Positions 44,118 through 53,202 of a stretch of DNA of 64,000 bases are shown piece after piece (positions within the stretch are counted from its first letter, which is position 1; each line of letters starts with the position of its first letter). Where the stretch lies: positions 353,019 through 417,018 of the forward strand of contig NZ_JAFIQY010000004.1 in the NCBI RefSeq assembly GCF_022271435.1. Direction: 5' to 3'. The stretch is from Streptomyces monomycini (GTDB lineage Bacteria; Actinomycetota; Actinomycetes; Streptomycetales; Streptomycetaceae). A program made the position numbers and the translations under genes. A model generated the notes under the pieces. It ran no database searches. It saw nothing but the letters and a program-made list of their open reading frames with translations, and had not been told where the DNA came from.

Positions 44118-44315
44118 ATGACCACTGCCGTACTCGAAGCCCCGGCCGCGCCGCCGGCCGAGGGCCTGACCGACGACGACTTCCAGCTCGACGTCCGCGT
44201 CGTCGTCTCCGAAAGCCCGGCCTACAACTTCAACTGCCCCACCAGCGACGGTTGCGGCGACACCTGCGCCAACGGGGCCAGCGCCTGCATCTCCTCCATC
44301 GAGGACGCGGCCTGA
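44118..44315 (+). CDS. FxLD-family lanthipeptide precursor, cluster 1
   Basis: A 65-residue peptide with AGGAG upstream. The leader (1-~33) contains the family box DDFQLDVRVVV (FQLD at 22-25), recognised by the LanB RiPP-recognition element in class I systems. The core has four cysteines (40, 46, 50, 57) and several Ser/Thr, with SDGCGDTCANGASACISS; dehydration and cyclisation can give up to four (methyl)lanthionines. Asp44-Gly45 matches Asp48-Gly49 in the cluster 2 precursor. The product is unknown. Confidence 0.9.
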   Translation: MTTAVLEAPAAPPAEGLTDDDFQLDVRVVVSESPAYNFNCPTSDGCGDTCANGASACISSIEDAA

Positions 44316-44354
44316 CGCTGCTGATGTCTGTCACCGGGGCAGCAGCCACCTCTG

Positions 44355-44371
44355 GCCGCCGCCCCGGCGGC
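44355..44371 (+). promoter_or_regulatory. stem-loop between precursor and lanB, cluster 1
   Basis: Arms GCCGCC and GGCGGC around GCCCC; a second, wider pairing GCTGCTG / CAGCAGC lies just upstream (about 44319-44350). Hairpins between lanA and the modification genes commonly cut read-through so that the precursor mRNA is in excess. No T-run follows. Confidence 0.45.
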
Positions 44372-44404
44372 GCCTGCCCGCACTCCATCCGAAAAGGGGC
44401 ATCA

Positions 44405-47400
44405 GTGGCTCACCGGTCATCTGTTTCCTATCAGTGGCAGGCTGGCGTGCTGCTACGCGCCTCCACCGCCCCACGGCCGATACCCATGCCGGACCACGAC
44501 CTGTACGGCAGTACCCCGGACCAGGGGCGCCAGTGGCTGTCCAAGGTGTGGCACACCCCCCTCCCTGAAGCGATCTCCGCCGCCAGCCCGGCCTTGTGCC
44601 AGCGCGTCTGCGAAATTCTGGACGGCACCGTTGCCGACGCCCGCAGGACCCGCCGTACCGTCCGGTCCGTGGCGGCCTACCTCCTGCGCTGGAACCACCG
44701 GCCCACACCGTTCGGGGTGTTTGCCGGAGTGGCACCCGCCCGTCCGGCTGCTACGGCGAGTGTGCGGTGGGGGGAGGGCTACCGGACGGTGCTTCGGCCC
44801 GACTCCGGTTGGTTGTCGGACCTCATCACCCAGCTTGAGGGCAGCACCGCGCTGCTGGCCCGTCTGACGGTCCAGACCAACAACACCGGCCGGTCGCGCG
44901 GGAAGCGGTACGTCGTAGACGGGATGCCGACCGGTGCACGCGCCCCGCATTCCGCCCCGGTTGAGCTGTCGATCCGTCTCACCCAGCCCGTGGCCGCCGT
45001 GCTCACAGCCGCCGTCTCCCCGATCCCCTACAGCGTGCTGCTGCACCGCCTGGCCGATCAGTTCCCCACCGCGCGCCCCGACCAGCTCACCGGCCTGGTC
45101 AACGACCTGCTGAGCAAGCACGTCTTGATCAGCAGCCTGTGGCCCCCCATGACGTCGCTCGACACGCTCTCCTACGTGTGCGGTCAGCTCGACCAGGCCG
45201 ACGCCGCCAGCATCCCCGACATCGCCGGCCTGGCCGCCCGGCTCGCGGCCATCCACGACCAGATCGAACACCCCACTGGCCCAGCTCCTTGGGCTCCTGA
45301 CTCCTCCCTCGTCAGGAGCATGCAGGCCCTCAGCTCCGTCGCGCCGGTCCCGCTCCTGGTCGACACCGCACTGGACTGCAGTCCCGACATCCCCGAAGCC
45401 TTGCTGAGCGAAGCCGCGGAAGCAGCGCAGGTCATGCACCAGCTGACGCCCTACCCGTACGGGTATCCGCAGTGGCGCGCCTACCATCAGCGGTTCCTCG
45501 ACCGGTACGGCACCCAATCCATCGTGCCCGTAGCGGAACTGGTCGCCGACAGCGGCCTCGGGCTACCCGCTGGCTTCCTCGGCTGCGAGCGCACCAGAAC
45601 TCCTCACCAGGCGACCGACCGGGACACGAAGGTCTTGCGCATGCTCCAGGAGGTGATGCTCGACGACGGCCGTGAACTGGCTCTCACCCGGGCAACGATC
45701 GCTGACCTGACCGCCGACCACGCGGAACCGCTGCTGCCCGTGCCCCGGGCCGAGATCGCCGTGGAGATCCACGCCCCCACGATGGCGGCCGTGCAACGCG
45801 GCGACTACCGGCTGCTGGTCACGGGAGCGCCCCGCCCCGGCAGCAGCATGCTCGGCCGCTTCGCCCATCTGCTCCCGCCGCCCGCACAGGCGGCGCTCGC
45901 CGACTCATACGCGACCGCCACCCCCGGCGCGATCCCGGCCCAGATGTCGTTCACCCCGCGACGATGCCGAAACGAGAACGTCTGCCGCACCGCACGCCTC
46001 CTGCCCCATGCCATTCCCCTCGGCCAACACCAGGCCCCCGGCCCCGACGACATACCGCTTAACGACCTGGCGGTGACTGCCGATGCCCGCCGGTTCTACC
46101 TGGTGCGCATGTCGACCGGACAGCACATCGAGCCCCGTGTCCTGCACGCCCTGGAGGCATCCGTTCAAACCCCGCCGCTCGCCCGGTTCCTGGCCGAGAT
46201 CAACACCGCCCTCAGCCCCGCCTACAAAGCGTTCACCTTCGGTGTCGCCGCCACCCTGCCCTACCTGCCACGTGTCCGGTACAAGCGAACAATCCTCGCC
46301 CCGGCCCGATGGCTGCTGTCCGCCGAGGAACTCCCCGCCCGGTCTGCGCCCATGAGCGACTGGGACAAAGCACTGGATAAGTGGCGCCTACGGCTCCGCG
46401 TCCCCGACCACGTTGCCCTGGTCGAAAACGACCAACACCTACCTATCGACTTTGACCAGCAGGTTCACCGGGCGCTACTACGCGCGTGCCTGAACCGGAC
46501 CCGCCTCGCCGAGCTACGCGAAGGCACCACACCACGGGACAGGGCATGGATCGGCCGCCCCCACCAGCTACTGATCCCCCTGGCGAACACCGCCCCCACC
46601 AGCACACTCCCACCCCTGCCCAAGGTCAGCGCCACCGGCCGTCAGACAACCGAGCCGCCCACCATCCTGTACGCCCGCCTGTTCGCCCACCCCCAGCGGT
46701 ACGACGAACTCCTGATCAGTCATCTGCCCGAATTACTCGACCGGTTCGCAGGTCTGTCCCGCTGGTGGTTCCGCCGCCACCGGGACGCCACCCGGCCCGA
46801 CGCTGACCAGCACCTCGCGCTGTTCTTGCAACTGCCCACCCCAGACGACTACGGCCCTGCCGCTCAACGGGTCCGCGACTGGGCCGAAACCCTCCACCAC
46901 CGGCGCCTGGCCGCCCGCCTGGAGATGCCCACCTTCCAGCCGCACACCGGCTGCTACGGTGACGGCCCCACTCTGATGGCTGCCCACGCGGTGTTCGCCG
47001 CTGACTCGGCCGCCTGCCTCACGCAGATCCGCGCCACCACGGACGACACCGCCGCTCGGCAGGCCCTGACCGCCGCAAGCATCGTCGACTTGGCGGTGCA
47101 GTTCGCCGGTGGACTGGCGCGGGCAGCCGACTGGCTGGTCCGCACGCTGCCCCGCGAACACGGTGTACTGAGCCGGAGCCTGACCCGGCAGTGCCTCGCC
47201 CTGGCCGACCCCGCGCACACCGCCCTGCTGGCGCTGCCCGGCGGCCCGGAAGTCGCCACCGCATGGCAGATCCGCGCCACGGCCCTACGCACCTACCGCG
47301 ACGCACTGGCCGACCGATGCGATCCCCTCACCGTGTTGCGGTCGCTGCTCCAGGAGCACTGCATCCGGGCTCTCCCGCTCGACACCGAGTGCGAGCGCTC

Positions 47401-47455
47401 CATCGGCCGGCTCACACGGGCTTGTGCGCTGCACCATCGGGAGCGCCAGCCATGA
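44405..47455 (+). CDS. lanB: lantibiotic dehydratase LanB, cluster 1
   Basis: A 1016-residue full-length class I dehydratase. I chose the GTG at 44405 (AAAGGGG five bases upstream); the longer open frame overlaps the precursor gene. The N-terminal ~700 residues are the glutamylation domain: RTVRSVAAYLLRWNHRPTPFGVFAGVAPAR, LPAGFLG, and FTFGVAATLPYLPRVRYKRTILAPARW with the conserved RxxxxPARW. The last ~270 are the elimination domain (ILYARLFAHPQRYDELLISHLPELL, ADQHLALFLQLP, EHGVLSRSLTRQ). It uses Glu-tRNA to glutamylate and then dehydrate Ser/Thr of the precursor. A TTA codon at 46733-46735 suggests bldA dependence. It overlaps lanC by 4 bases. Confidence 0.93.
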   Translation: MAHRSSVSYQWQAGVLLRASTAPRPIPMPDHDLYGSTPDQGRQWLSKVWHTPLPEAISAASPALCQRVCEILDGTVADARRTRRTVRSVAAYLLRWNHRPTPFGVFAGVAPARPAATASVRWGEGYRTVLRPDSGWLSDLITQLEGSTALLARLTVQTNNTGRSRGKRYVVDGMPTGARAPHSAPVELSIRLTQPVAAVLTAAVSPIPYSVLLHRLADQFPTARPDQLTGLVNDLLSKHVLISSLWPPMTSLDTLSYVCGQLDQADAASIPDIAGLAARLAAIHDQIEHPTGPAPWAPDSSLVRSMQALSSVAPVPLLVDTALDCSPDIPEALLSEAAEAAQVMHQLTPYPYGYPQWRAYHQRFLDRYGTQSIVPVAELVADSGLGLPAGFLGCERTRTPHQATDRDTKVLRMLQEVMLDDGRELALTRATIADLTADHAEPLLPVPRAEIAVEIHAPTMAAVQRGDYRLLVTGAPRPGSSMLGRFAHLLPPPAQAALADSYATATPGAIPAQMSFTPRRCRNENVCRTARLLPHAIPLGQHQAPGPDDIPLNDLAVTADARRFYLVRMSTGQHIEPRVLHALEASVQTPPLARFLAEINTALSPAYKAFTFGVAATLPYLPRVRYKRTILAPARWLLSAEELPARSAPMSDWDKALDKWRLRLRVPDHVALVENDQHLPIDFDQQVHRALLRACLNRTRLAELREGTTPRDRAWIGRPHQLLIPLANTAPTSTLPPLPKVSATGRQTTEPPTILYARLFAHPQRYDELLISHLPELLDRFAGLSRWWFRRHRDATRPDADQHLALFLQLPTPDDYGPAAQRVRDWAETLHHRRLAARLEMPTFQPHTGCYGDGPTLMAAHAVFAADSAACLTQIRATTDDTAARQALTAASIVDLAVQFAGGLARAADWLVRTLPREHGVLSRSLTRQCLALADPAHTALLALPGGPEVATAWQIRATALRTYRDALADRCDPLTVLRSLLQEHCIRALPLDTECERSIGRLTRACALHHRERQP

Positions 47456-48678
47456 CCACCACCATCAACCCAGCCGCTACCGTCGATGCCTTCGGCGCGC
47501 ACTTAGCCGCTCCCGTCCCGCCGCCCGCAAGCCAGCCCTGGGCGGCGCAGTCCCTGGCCGCCGGTGCAGTCGGCACCGCCCTGCTGCACATCGAGCGCGC
47601 CCGCACCGGCCGCGGCACCTGGCAGCAGGCACACACCTGGATCAAGAGCGCCGTCGCCACCGATGTCAGTGCCGCCGACGCCAGCGGCCTGTACCTGGGC
47701 GCCCCCGCTGTCGCCTTCATGCTCTGCTGCGCCGTGACCACCGATTCAGTCCGGTACCACGGCGCTTTGGCCACTGTGGACCGGCACGTCACCGCGCTCA
47801 CCCACCGGCGTGTCGACGCCGCGCAGGCCCGCATGAACGACGGCCGTCGGGCCGCCTTCCGCGAGTACGACATCTTTCACGGGCTGGCCGGCATCGGCGC
47901 CTATCTGTTGCGTCGCTCTCCCACCGGCCACGCCATGGAACGCGTCCTTACCTACCTGGTGGCGCTGACCCGGCCCGTCTACGACCAGGGGCTCGGTGAG
48001 CTTCCCGGCTGGTGGGTCGGCCACGACCCGCACCTCACCCAGTCCCCGTCCTTTCCCGGCGGGCACGCCAACTTCGGCGCGGCCCACGGCATCACGGGCG
48101 TTCTGTCGCTGCTCGCCCGCGCCCTGCGCCGGGGCGTGACCGTCGACGGTCACGAAGCCGCCATCGACCTGATCCTCCGTTGGCTGGACACGTGGCGACA
48201 GGACGGGCCCGCTGGGCCGTGGTGGCCAGAACACCTCCGCCTCGTCGACCTCCGCACGGGCGTACCCACCCGAACCGGCCCGGCTCGCCCCAGTTGGTGC
48301 TACGGAACCCCCGGCATCGCCCGCGCGGGGCAGCTCGCCGCCATCGCCCGCCGCGACACCGCGCGGCAGCGCTTGTACGAGGGCGCCCTCTCCCGCTGCC
48401 TGACCGACCCCGGCCAACTGGCCAAGGTGACGGACGCGAGCCTGTGTCACGGCTGGGCGGGCGTCTACCAGACGGCCTGGCGCGCAGCCCAGGACGCCGC
48501 CACCCCGGTTCTGCACGCGGCCCTGCCCGGCCTGGCCGACGCCCTGTCCCGGCACGCCAGGCTCAGCGACGTTTCCAGCCTCCTGCAGGGTGACGCGGGG
48601 ACCGCCCTAGCTCTGATCACCGCAGCGTACGACGCTGCGCCGGCCTCGGGATGGGACGTATGTCTGCTGATCGACTGA
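47452..48678 (+). CDS. lanC: lanthionine cyclase LanC, cluster 1
   Basis: A 408-residue alpha/alpha-barrel cyclase. Zinc ligands: Cys283 in SWCYG and Cys332-His333 in LCHGW; the barrel repeats show GGHANFGAAHG (His212, the usual catalytic position) and FHGLAGIGAYLL. It adds the Cys thiols of the precursor to the dehydrated residues to form lanthionine rings. The ATG overlaps the lanB stop. Codon 18 is TTA (47503-47505). The end overlaps the next gene by about 20 bases. Confidence 0.93.
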   Translation: MTTTINPAATVDAFGAHLAAPVPPPASQPWAAQSLAAGAVGTALLHIERARTGRGTWQQAHTWIKSAVATDVSAADASGLYLGAPAVAFMLCCAVTTDSVRYHGALATVDRHVTALTHRRVDAAQARMNDGRRAAFREYDIFHGLAGIGAYLLRRSPTGHAMERVLTYLVALTRPVYDQGLGELPGWWVGHDPHLTQSPSFPGGHANFGAAHGITGVLSLLARALRRGVTVDGHEAAIDLILRWLDTWRQDGPAGPWWPEHLRLVDLRTGVPTRTGPARPSWCYGTPGIARAGQLAAIARRDTARQRLYEGALSRCLTDPGQLAKVTDASLCHGWAGVYQTAWRAAQDAATPVLHAALPGLADALSRHARLSDVSSLLQGDAGTALALITAAYDAAPASGWDVCLLID

Positions 48679-49664
48679 AACGGCCCGCGCCCCTGGAAGC
48701 GACCGTGCGCGCCGTGCAGGAGATCCTGGCCGGAAACAGCACCGAAGCCGCCGCCGGCCGCGCGGGGCTCGAACCTGCGGACTTGGAGGCGGCTGTCGCC
48801 GTCTACCAGCGGGCTGGTCGGCATGCGCTCGCCCAGCAGGCGGGGCCCCAGCAGTGGCGTCAGCTATACGTACAGTTCACCGACTGGGACAAGGCGGAGC
48901 AGACCGCCACTGCCCACATCGCTCCCGTCCTGGCCATGGCCGAGCAGGACAGACAGCTTGCAGGCTGGTGGTTCATACGCAAGCACCCGTGCTGGCGGAT
49001 GCGGCTGCTCCCAGCCCCCGGGGCACAACTTGCCAGGACACTGTCCGACACCCTGGGCGGACTGGCCGCGGACAGGGGCATCCAGCGCTGGTGGCCCGGC
49101 ATCTACGAACCCGAGACGGCGGCGTTCGGCGGCGACACCAGCATGGCCATCGCCCACACCCTGTTCCATGCGGACAGCAGCGCCATCCTCACCGCATCCC
49201 ACGGCGCCCTGGGGCGTCGCGAAGTGTCGCTGCTGCTGTGTGCCACCCTGATGCGCGCCGCCGGGCTGGAGTGGTACGAGCAAGGCGACGTCTGGCACCG
49301 GGTCACCGAGGAACGTCCTCTCCCCTCGTACGTACCCGCTGACAAGGTCCACGCCATGGCCGGGAACCTGCGGCTGCTGCTCGTCACCGACACCAGCCCG
49401 ACCAGCACGATGCTCCAGTCGGACCGGGCCCTCAAACACGCCGCCGACTGGGTCCGTGCCTTCCGGAACGCGGGAAGAGACCTCGGCATCACCGCCAGGG
49501 ACGGACGCCTCGACCGCGGTCTGCGCGAGGTCATCGCCTATCACGTGATCTTCCACTGGAACCGGCTCGGCCTCCACGCCCACGCCCAGAGCATTCTCGC
49601 TCACGCGGCCCGCGCCGCGATCCTGCACCGTGTCGACTCCTCCCGCCAAAGGCCGATGCCGTGA
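48660..49664 (+). CDS. stand-alone LanB C-terminal-like (thiopeptide-type bacteriocin biosynthesis) protein, cluster 1
   Basis: A 334-residue protein (ATG at 48660; one at 48651 is also possible). The first ~65 residues form a helical extension; the rest matches the elimination-domain fold of LanB: RQLYVQFTDWDKAEQTATAHIAPVL, GWWFIRKHPCWRMRLLPAPG, YEPETAAFGGDTSMAIAHTLFHADS, LEWYEQGDVWHRV. These form the second type of LanB-like protein in FxLD and thiopeptide clusters. Because the LanB here already has an elimination domain, this copy may act on a second site or support leader binding. A paralogue lies in cluster 2 (56430-57269). Confidence 0.88.
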   Translation: MSADRLKRPAPLEATVRAVQEILAGNSTEAAAGRAGLEPADLEAAVAVYQRAGRHALAQQAGPQQWRQLYVQFTDWDKAEQTATAHIAPVLAMAEQDRQLAGWWFIRKHPCWRMRLLPAPGAQLARTLSDTLGGLAADRGIQRWWPGIYEPETAAFGGDTSMAIAHTLFHADSSAILTASHGALGRREVSLLLCATLMRAAGLEWYEQGDVWHRVTEERPLPSYVPADKVHAMAGNLRLLLVTDTSPTSTMLQSDRALKHAADWVRAFRNAGRDLGITARDGRLDRGLREVIAYHVIFHWNRLGLHAHAQSILAHAARAAILHRVDSSRQRPMP

Positions 49665-50827
49665 CCGCACCACAGACGCAAGCAAGGCTCCACCGGATCG
49701 CCACACGGTTCCCTCTCATGAGCCGTCCCCACCTCGTCTACCCCAACTTCGCCGCACGGATCGAAGAGGTACACGCCTGCGCGGAAAAGTCCACACAGGA
49801 CCGGCCTCTTCCCGACCGGATCAATGTCGCGTGCGCCACCTGGAACCTAACGGCCCTCATCGCCTCCGACTGCGGCCTGACCGACCTGGCCGCGAACCTG
49901 TGCCTACAACAGATCCGTCTCTTCCAGGCGGCATGGCCGGTCACGGGAGACACCGCGATCGCCAGCCTCCAACCGATCATCAACCTCGTACGCCTGGCCG
50001 CCCGAGCCGGAGACCCACATGCCGCCTACGAGCAGCTGATGAACGTGCGCCGCGCCGTGGACGATGGAGGCACCACCACCGTCCACGGCCACACCATCGA
50101 CTTCGCCAGCTTCACCTCCGACGAGTCCCGGGACCACATCCATTCCTTTCTGCGCACCGTCCTGCTCGCAGAGGGCACCCGCCTCCTGGTCGCCGCCGGC
50201 CAATGGCCTCAAGCGGCAGAACACGCGGCCCGCTACGACACCTGCCCCGAACGACTGCACGAAAGCAGACAGGCGAACGTCATGGCCAGTCTGCACACGC
50301 CCCAGCCGGGAACCGCCAACCTCCTGATCGACAAAGCCACGATCACCGAACCCTGGGAGCAAGCCGTCGCGCAGCTCCTGCACCACTACGCCGACCACCG
50401 TGCGGGCCACATCACGGCGGAAGGGTTCACGCCTGTGTTGCACACCGTGCGGAATGCCCTGGACCCGGCCCCGGCGCGCCTGCGCATGTTCCGGGTGAGG
50501 CTGGCGTTGACGGCGATTGACCTGGCGCCGGAAGGCCATGAGGCTCGGGCCCAGTTCCTGCACGATGCGATCGTCCGCGACACCACGCAGGCAGGAGATG
50601 CACACACCGCGCGCGAGATCCTTCGCCACTCCGCCCTTTCGGCCGGTGAGCGGACACGTCACGAGCTGGAAACGATCGTCCGCGACAGTCACCTCGGCCA
50701 GGGGGAACTGCCGGATGCTGTACTGGCCGTGATGGCACAGGCCGTCAGCACAGCGGGCGCAAGCCTCGCTCACTGCCTCGCCGAGGAAAGAGCGGCGTCG
50801 CCGCATCCGAGACAGTTGCGCATCTGA
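49661..50827 (+). CDS. helical protein of FxLD clusters, cluster 1
   Basis: A 388-residue protein starting at a GTG that overlaps the previous stop. It is all-helical with repeat-like units: RINVACATWNLTALIASDCGLTDLA, LQPIINLVRLAARAGDPHAAYEQL, TVLLAEGTRLLVAAGQWPQAAEHAARYD. Its style is that of TPR or other superhelical scaffolds. The paralogue at 55297-56433 occupies the same place in cluster 2 and shares ALIASDC and EPWEQAVxxLL. No catalytic motif is seen; a scaffold or regulatory role for the modification complex is inferred. Confidence 0.8.
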   Translation: MTAPQTQARLHRIATRFPLMSRPHLVYPNFAARIEEVHACAEKSTQDRPLPDRINVACATWNLTALIASDCGLTDLAANLCLQQIRLFQAAWPVTGDTAIASLQPIINLVRLAARAGDPHAAYEQLMNVRRAVDDGGTTTVHGHTIDFASFTSDESRDHIHSFLRTVLLAEGTRLLVAAGQWPQAAEHAARYDTCPERLHESRQANVMASLHTPQPGTANLLIDKATITEPWEQAVAQLLHHYADHRAGHITAEGFTPVLHTVRNALDPAPARLRMFRVRLALTAIDLAPEGHEARAQFLHDAIVRDTTQAGDAHTAREILRHSALSAGERTRHELETIVRDSHLGQGELPDAVLAVMAQAVSTAGASLAHCLAEERAASPHPRQLRI

Positions 50828-51088
50828 GGCAACAGCCGTGGTTGTGCACCATCGCGCCATGAGCCGCTCGCTCCCCCAGAGGCTCATCCGCCACAGGGGC
50901 TTCAGACATCGGCGATTCGGCCAACTTCCCGCGCCCGAGCGACGAGTTCAGCGCGGCGTCTACGCGCTCGTCCTCTTGGGACCTACGGGCCGACGCGAGT
51001 CCGGAATCGAGCGTGTTCGGTTCCTGCATCCCGTCGTTATGCCGTGCACCGCCGAAAACCCCAATACTTCGCGCGAATGGAGATCACT

Positions 51089-51202
51089 GTGGCACCCGTG
51101 GCCGACCTCGCTGATCTGATCGAAGTCCCGGCGACTTGCCTCGTAGAGAGAGGCTGTCTGCGCGCCGGCGTCTCACGACCGGGCACAGGGTGCCTGGTAT
51201 GA
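51089..51202 (+). CDS. 37-residue Cys-containing peptide coupled to ABC transporter (candidate second precursor)
   Basis: A very short gene: the GTG at 51089 has GGAG six bases upstream (an in-frame ATG at 51077 lacks a ribosome site), and its TGA overlaps the ABC transporter ATG (ATGA at 51199-51202). The N-terminal half is acidic and hydrophobic (APVADLADLIEVPA), leader-like, and the C-terminal half is basic with three cysteines (17, 23, 35), one Ser and two Thr (TCLVERGC, SRPGTGC). The ribosome site, the exact 4-base coupling and the position between a lanthipeptide operon and an exporter support a real peptide gene, perhaps a lanthipeptide or a signal exported by the transporter. It lacks an FxLD box. 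Confidence 0.6.
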   Translation: MAPVADLADLIEVPATCLVERGCLRAGVSRPGTGCLV

Positions 51203-53202
51203 ACGAGCCCGCCGATGCACCAAAAGATCACGTCCCCGAGCCGCGCACCGCCCCGCAGCCGTCAACTGCTCCGTCCGACGCCCAGGCCCCGGGCGCCCCG
51301 CCGGCAGCCGCGCCGCAGCCGGATACCGAGCCGCTGATGCGGTACGTCGATCTGACCGGTCGCCGGGAGACAGCCGGTCGCTCGATCCGGATGCGCGACA
51401 TGGCCCGGCGGCTGCCGCAGCTGGTGCGGCGGTCACTGGCCCTGGCCTGGCGGGTCGACCGCCGGGCGACCGTCGGCCTGCTGCTGTGCCAGACCGCCGC
51501 CGGCGTGATGCAGGCCGTCGGCCTGGTCGCCATCAGCGGCACGCTGAGTGCCCTGCTCGCCTCCGGCGACGTCTACGACCGGCTCCTGCACGCGTGGCCG
51601 TCGGTGGCCCTGCTGGCCGGTGCCGCCGGCGTACGCGCCCTGCTGGGAATCACCGTCGGCTGGCTGTCCTCGCGGCTCGGCCCGCTGATGTCCCGCGAAG
51701 CCGAGCAGATGCTGCTCACCGGCTGCGCCGAGGTGGAGCTGTGCGCCTACGACGAGCCGGCCTTCAACCGCGACCGCGAGGCCGCCGACCGCGGTGCGCA
51801 GGTCACCGGGGACCTGATCGACGAGGGCCAAGACCTGATCGCCTCGTCGGCCTCCTTCCTCGCCGGGGCGATCGTACTCGCCAGCGTGCACCCTCTCCTC
51901 CTCCCGCTTCTGGTGGCGGCAAGCCTGCCGCAGGCCCTGGCCCAGGTCAGCGCCGCCCGGGTCCGCTACCTGGCGAATGCCCGCAGCAACGGCGACCAGC
52001 GCTTGTTGTCAGTGCTGCGCTGGCACATCTTCACCAAGGAGGCCGCCGACCAGATCCGCGCCGGCACCATGGCCGACTTCCTGTCCGGGCGTTACCGGCA
52101 GACGGTGTCCCGGATCAACCGCGAGGACCGAGCCGCCGCCGACAAGGGCGCACGGATGTCTCTGGTCGGCTCGCTGTGCGGCGGTCTGCTGTCGGCCGTG
52201 GTGTGGGCGGCGGTCGTGTGGCTGCTGGCCACGGGCCGGATCAGCGTCGGGCGCGCGGGGACGGCGGTGTTCGCCCTGCAGACGGTCGGCCAGTCGGTCC
52301 GCGGGCTGATAGCCATCGGGGCGCGTGCAGTACGCACCGGGCTGTACATGGACGACTGGCAGAACTTCCTCGACAAGGCGGGCGGGTTCCGTATGCGCCG
52401 GGGCACACACCGGCCCGAGCCGCCGAAGACGATCGAGATCAAGGCGGTCAGCCACCGCTACGCGGGCAAGGACCGCGACGCGCTGTCCGAGGTGTCGCTG
52501 ACCTTGCGCCGGGGCGAGGTCACCGCCCTGGTCGGCTTCAACGGCTCGGGGAAATCGACGCTGTCGAAGCTGGTCAGCGGCCTGTACCTGCCCAACGAGG
52601 GGCATGTGCTGTGGGACGGCGTACCCACCGGCGACGCCGACCCGTACCAGCTGTGGCAGCAGGTCGCCCTGGTCCCGCAGGACTACGCGCACTGGCCGCT
52701 GACCGTGCGCGAGAACGTCACCCAAGGGCAACCCACGGCGCGCGGGGACGCAGCGGTGCGGGAGGCGTGCCAGGCAGCCGGCGCCGACGAAGTCGTCGAC
52801 CGGCTCGGCGCCGGCCTGGACACGCTGCTCGCCCGCGAGTGGCTCAACGGGGAGGAGCTGAGCGGCGGCCAGTGGCAGCGCGTGGCTCTCGCCCGGGCGT
52901 TCTTCCGCAAAGCCGGGCTGCTGGTGCTCGACGAGCCCACCGCCAACCTCGACCCGCGCGCCGAGTACCGCATCTTCCAGCGGCTGCGGGATCTGGCCCG
53001 TGACCGGGTGGTGCTGCTGGTGACCCACCGCATCACCAACGTGGCGGTGGCCGACCGGATCGTGGTCCTCGACGAGGGCAGCATCGTGCAGGAGGGCACC
53101 TACCAAGAACTCGCCCGACAAGAGGGAGGGCTCTTTCAGCAACTGTTGTCCTACCAGGTAACCGCAGGGGCGGACGACGCAAGCCGGGGAAGGTGCTCAT
53201 GA
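51199..53202 (+). CDS. ABC transporter, fused membrane and ATP-binding domains
   Basis: A 667-residue half-transporter. A Pro/Ala-rich N-terminus (1-~55) leads into a six-helix membrane domain (~85-390; LLLCQTAAGVMQAVGLVAISGTLSALL, ALLAGAAGVRALLGITVGW, LLPLLVAASLPQAL). The ATPase has GFNGSGKST (~447), Q-loop VPQDYAHWPLTVREN, signature LSGGQWQR (~553), Walker B LLVLDEPTA (~574) and THRI. No N-terminal C39 peptidase is present, so a separate protease must remove leaders. It is coupled by ATGA overlaps to the 37-residue peptide upstream and to the NUDIX gene downstream, so it probably exports the product of this cluster. Confidence 0.93.
   Translation: MNEPADAPKDHVPEPRTAPQPSTAPSDAQAPGAPPAAAPQPDTEPLMRYVDLTGRRETAGRSIRMRDMARRLPQLVRRSLALAWRVDRRATVGLLLCQTAAGVMQAVGLVAISGTLSALLASGDVYDRLLHAWPSVALLAGAAGVRALLGITVGWLSSRLGPLMSREAEQMLLTGCAEVELCAYDEPAFNRDREAADRGAQVTGDLIDEGQDLIASSASFLAGAIVLASVHPLLLPLLVAASLPQALAQVSAARVRYLANARSNGDQRLLSVLRWHIFTKEAADQIRAGTMADFLSGRYRQTVSRINREDRAAADKGARMSLVGSLCGGLLSAVVWAAVVWLLATGRISVGRAGTAVFALQTVGQSVRGLIAIGARAVRTGLYMDDWQNFLDKAGGFRMRRGTHRPEPPKTIEIKAVSHRYAGKDRDALSEVSLTLRRGEVTALVGFNGSGKSTLSKLVSGLYLPNEGHVLWDGVPTGDADPYQLWQQVALVPQDYAHWPLTVRENVTQGQPTARGDAAVREACQAAGADEVVDRLGAGLDTLLAREWLNGEELSGGQWQRVALARAFFRKAGLLVLDEPTANLDPRAEYRIFQRLRDLARDRVVLLVTHRITNVAVADRIVVLDEGSIVQEGTYQELARQEGGLFQQLLSYQVTAGADDASRGRCS

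Noticed and set aside
50838..51119. 93-codon plus-strand frame between cluster 1 and the transporter
   Set aside because: Arg-rich product with no ribosome site, out of frame with and overlapping the better-supported 37-codon gene.
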